Below, one piece after another: positions 60,602-60,747 of a DNA stretch of 60,747 nucleotides. Each line of letters opens with the position of its first letter. Position 1 is the stretch's first letter. Under the pieces are notes generated by a model, which was given only the letters and a program-made list of their open reading frames with translations, was not told the origin of the DNA and made no database searches. The DNA is taken from positions 1 to 60,747 of the forward strand of contig JBAZSL010000010.1 in the NCBI GenBank assembly GCA_041662445.1, given 5' to 3'. Origin of the DNA: UASB124 sp041662445. Its GTDB lineage: Bacteria > Babelota > Babeliae > Babelales > RVW-14. The position numbers and the translations under genes were made by a program.

Positions 60602-60747
60602 TTACTTAGATGCCACAACAATAGGTGCTTTCTCTTCGGAGAAAAACTCGAATATATCATCGTCGTGCTCGTCCTTCGTACGGGAACAACTAATTTTGGT
60701 ACAAAAATCGGTGAGTTTCTCTTGCATATGCGCAACAAGATTTGCAT
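60602..60747 (-). CDS. Paralogue 3 of the local family, 3' end only
   Basis: 47 residues of coding sequence run from the window edge to TAA at 60602-60604. They begin ANLVAHMQEKLTDFCTKI, matching LVYAMEKQLSEFYAKIGY of paralogue 1, and continue in an acidic tail (DEHDDDIFEFFSEE) before APIVVASK. The 5' part lies outside the window. Confidence 0.65.
   Translation of the reverse strand, partial: ANLVAHMQEKLTDFCTKISCSRTKDEHDDDIFEFFSEEKAPIVVASK

Overview
The window reads as a compact, moderate-GC chromosome segment of a diderm (Gram-negative-type) bacterium. It carries BamA, LptA-like and LptC-like proteins, a KdsC-like phosphatase, wecB/wecC sugar-nucleotide genes, LspA and an outer-membrane barrel. 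These sit among unusual secreted proteins: ankyrin-like, seven WSPDG-type propeller repeats, a tectonin-like propeller, proline-rich proteins and a small secreted paralogue family. This mix of a simple envelope core with many lineage-specific exported proteins is what I would expect of Candidatus Dependentiae (TM6/Babeliae), protist-associated bacteria. The assignment is inference from gene style; no rRNA is present to confirm it.

Layout. 1-440: repeats and a hairpin. 440-10266: outer-membrane barrel, very long MscS-type channel, RecO-like protein, a 3D-domain cell-wall protein, and a large fusion of NagZ-type (GH3) and NamZ-type (DUF1343) hydrolases. 10429-12680: two secreted ankyrin-like genes, then a repeat-rich patch with a GIY-YIG gene. 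12696-18992: membrane pyrophosphatase diverging from a Ca2+-type P-ATPase and an amino-acid permease. 19000-24181: gpmI, rsmE, tsaB, a zinc ribbon and hypotheticals. 24416-31276: secreted alpha/beta hydrolase, bamA, an LptA-like gene and mutL. 31285-36379: leftward polysaccharide operon (wecB, wecC, bi-domain oxidoreductase). 36600-39120: tectonin-like protein and a mobile mystery protein A/B pair (HTH plus Fic). 39232-43203: pheT in two frames, lspA, a PgpA-like protein without its acidic residues, and comF. 43168-50572: LptC-like, kdsC, HAD, uppS, gpsA, a truncated ComEC, holB, tmk and a DegT aminotransferase. 50909-58523: HD hydrolase, proline-rich protein, then archease, a secreted propeller, rtcB and a secreted helical protein in one direction. 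58584-end: leftward small secreted proteins, including at least three paralogues, the last cut by the window edge.

Functional themes. Envelope building is scattered over several small operons (BamA/LptA, LptC/KdsC, WecB/WecC, UppS, LspA). Cell-wall turnover is represented by the NagZ-NamZ fusion facing a 3D-domain protein. RNA repair (archease and RtcB) is interleaved with an exported propeller. Gene packing is tight: ATGA start/stop overlaps are common, and several convergent pairs overlap by 35-61 bp.

The most unusual items are the NagZ-NamZ fusion, the two-frame pheT, the GIY-YIG gene bracketed by inverted and direct repeats, a repeat that supplies the C-terminus of a gene, the mmpA/mmpB pair with a promoter palindrome, and the propeller gene inside the archease-rtcB unit.
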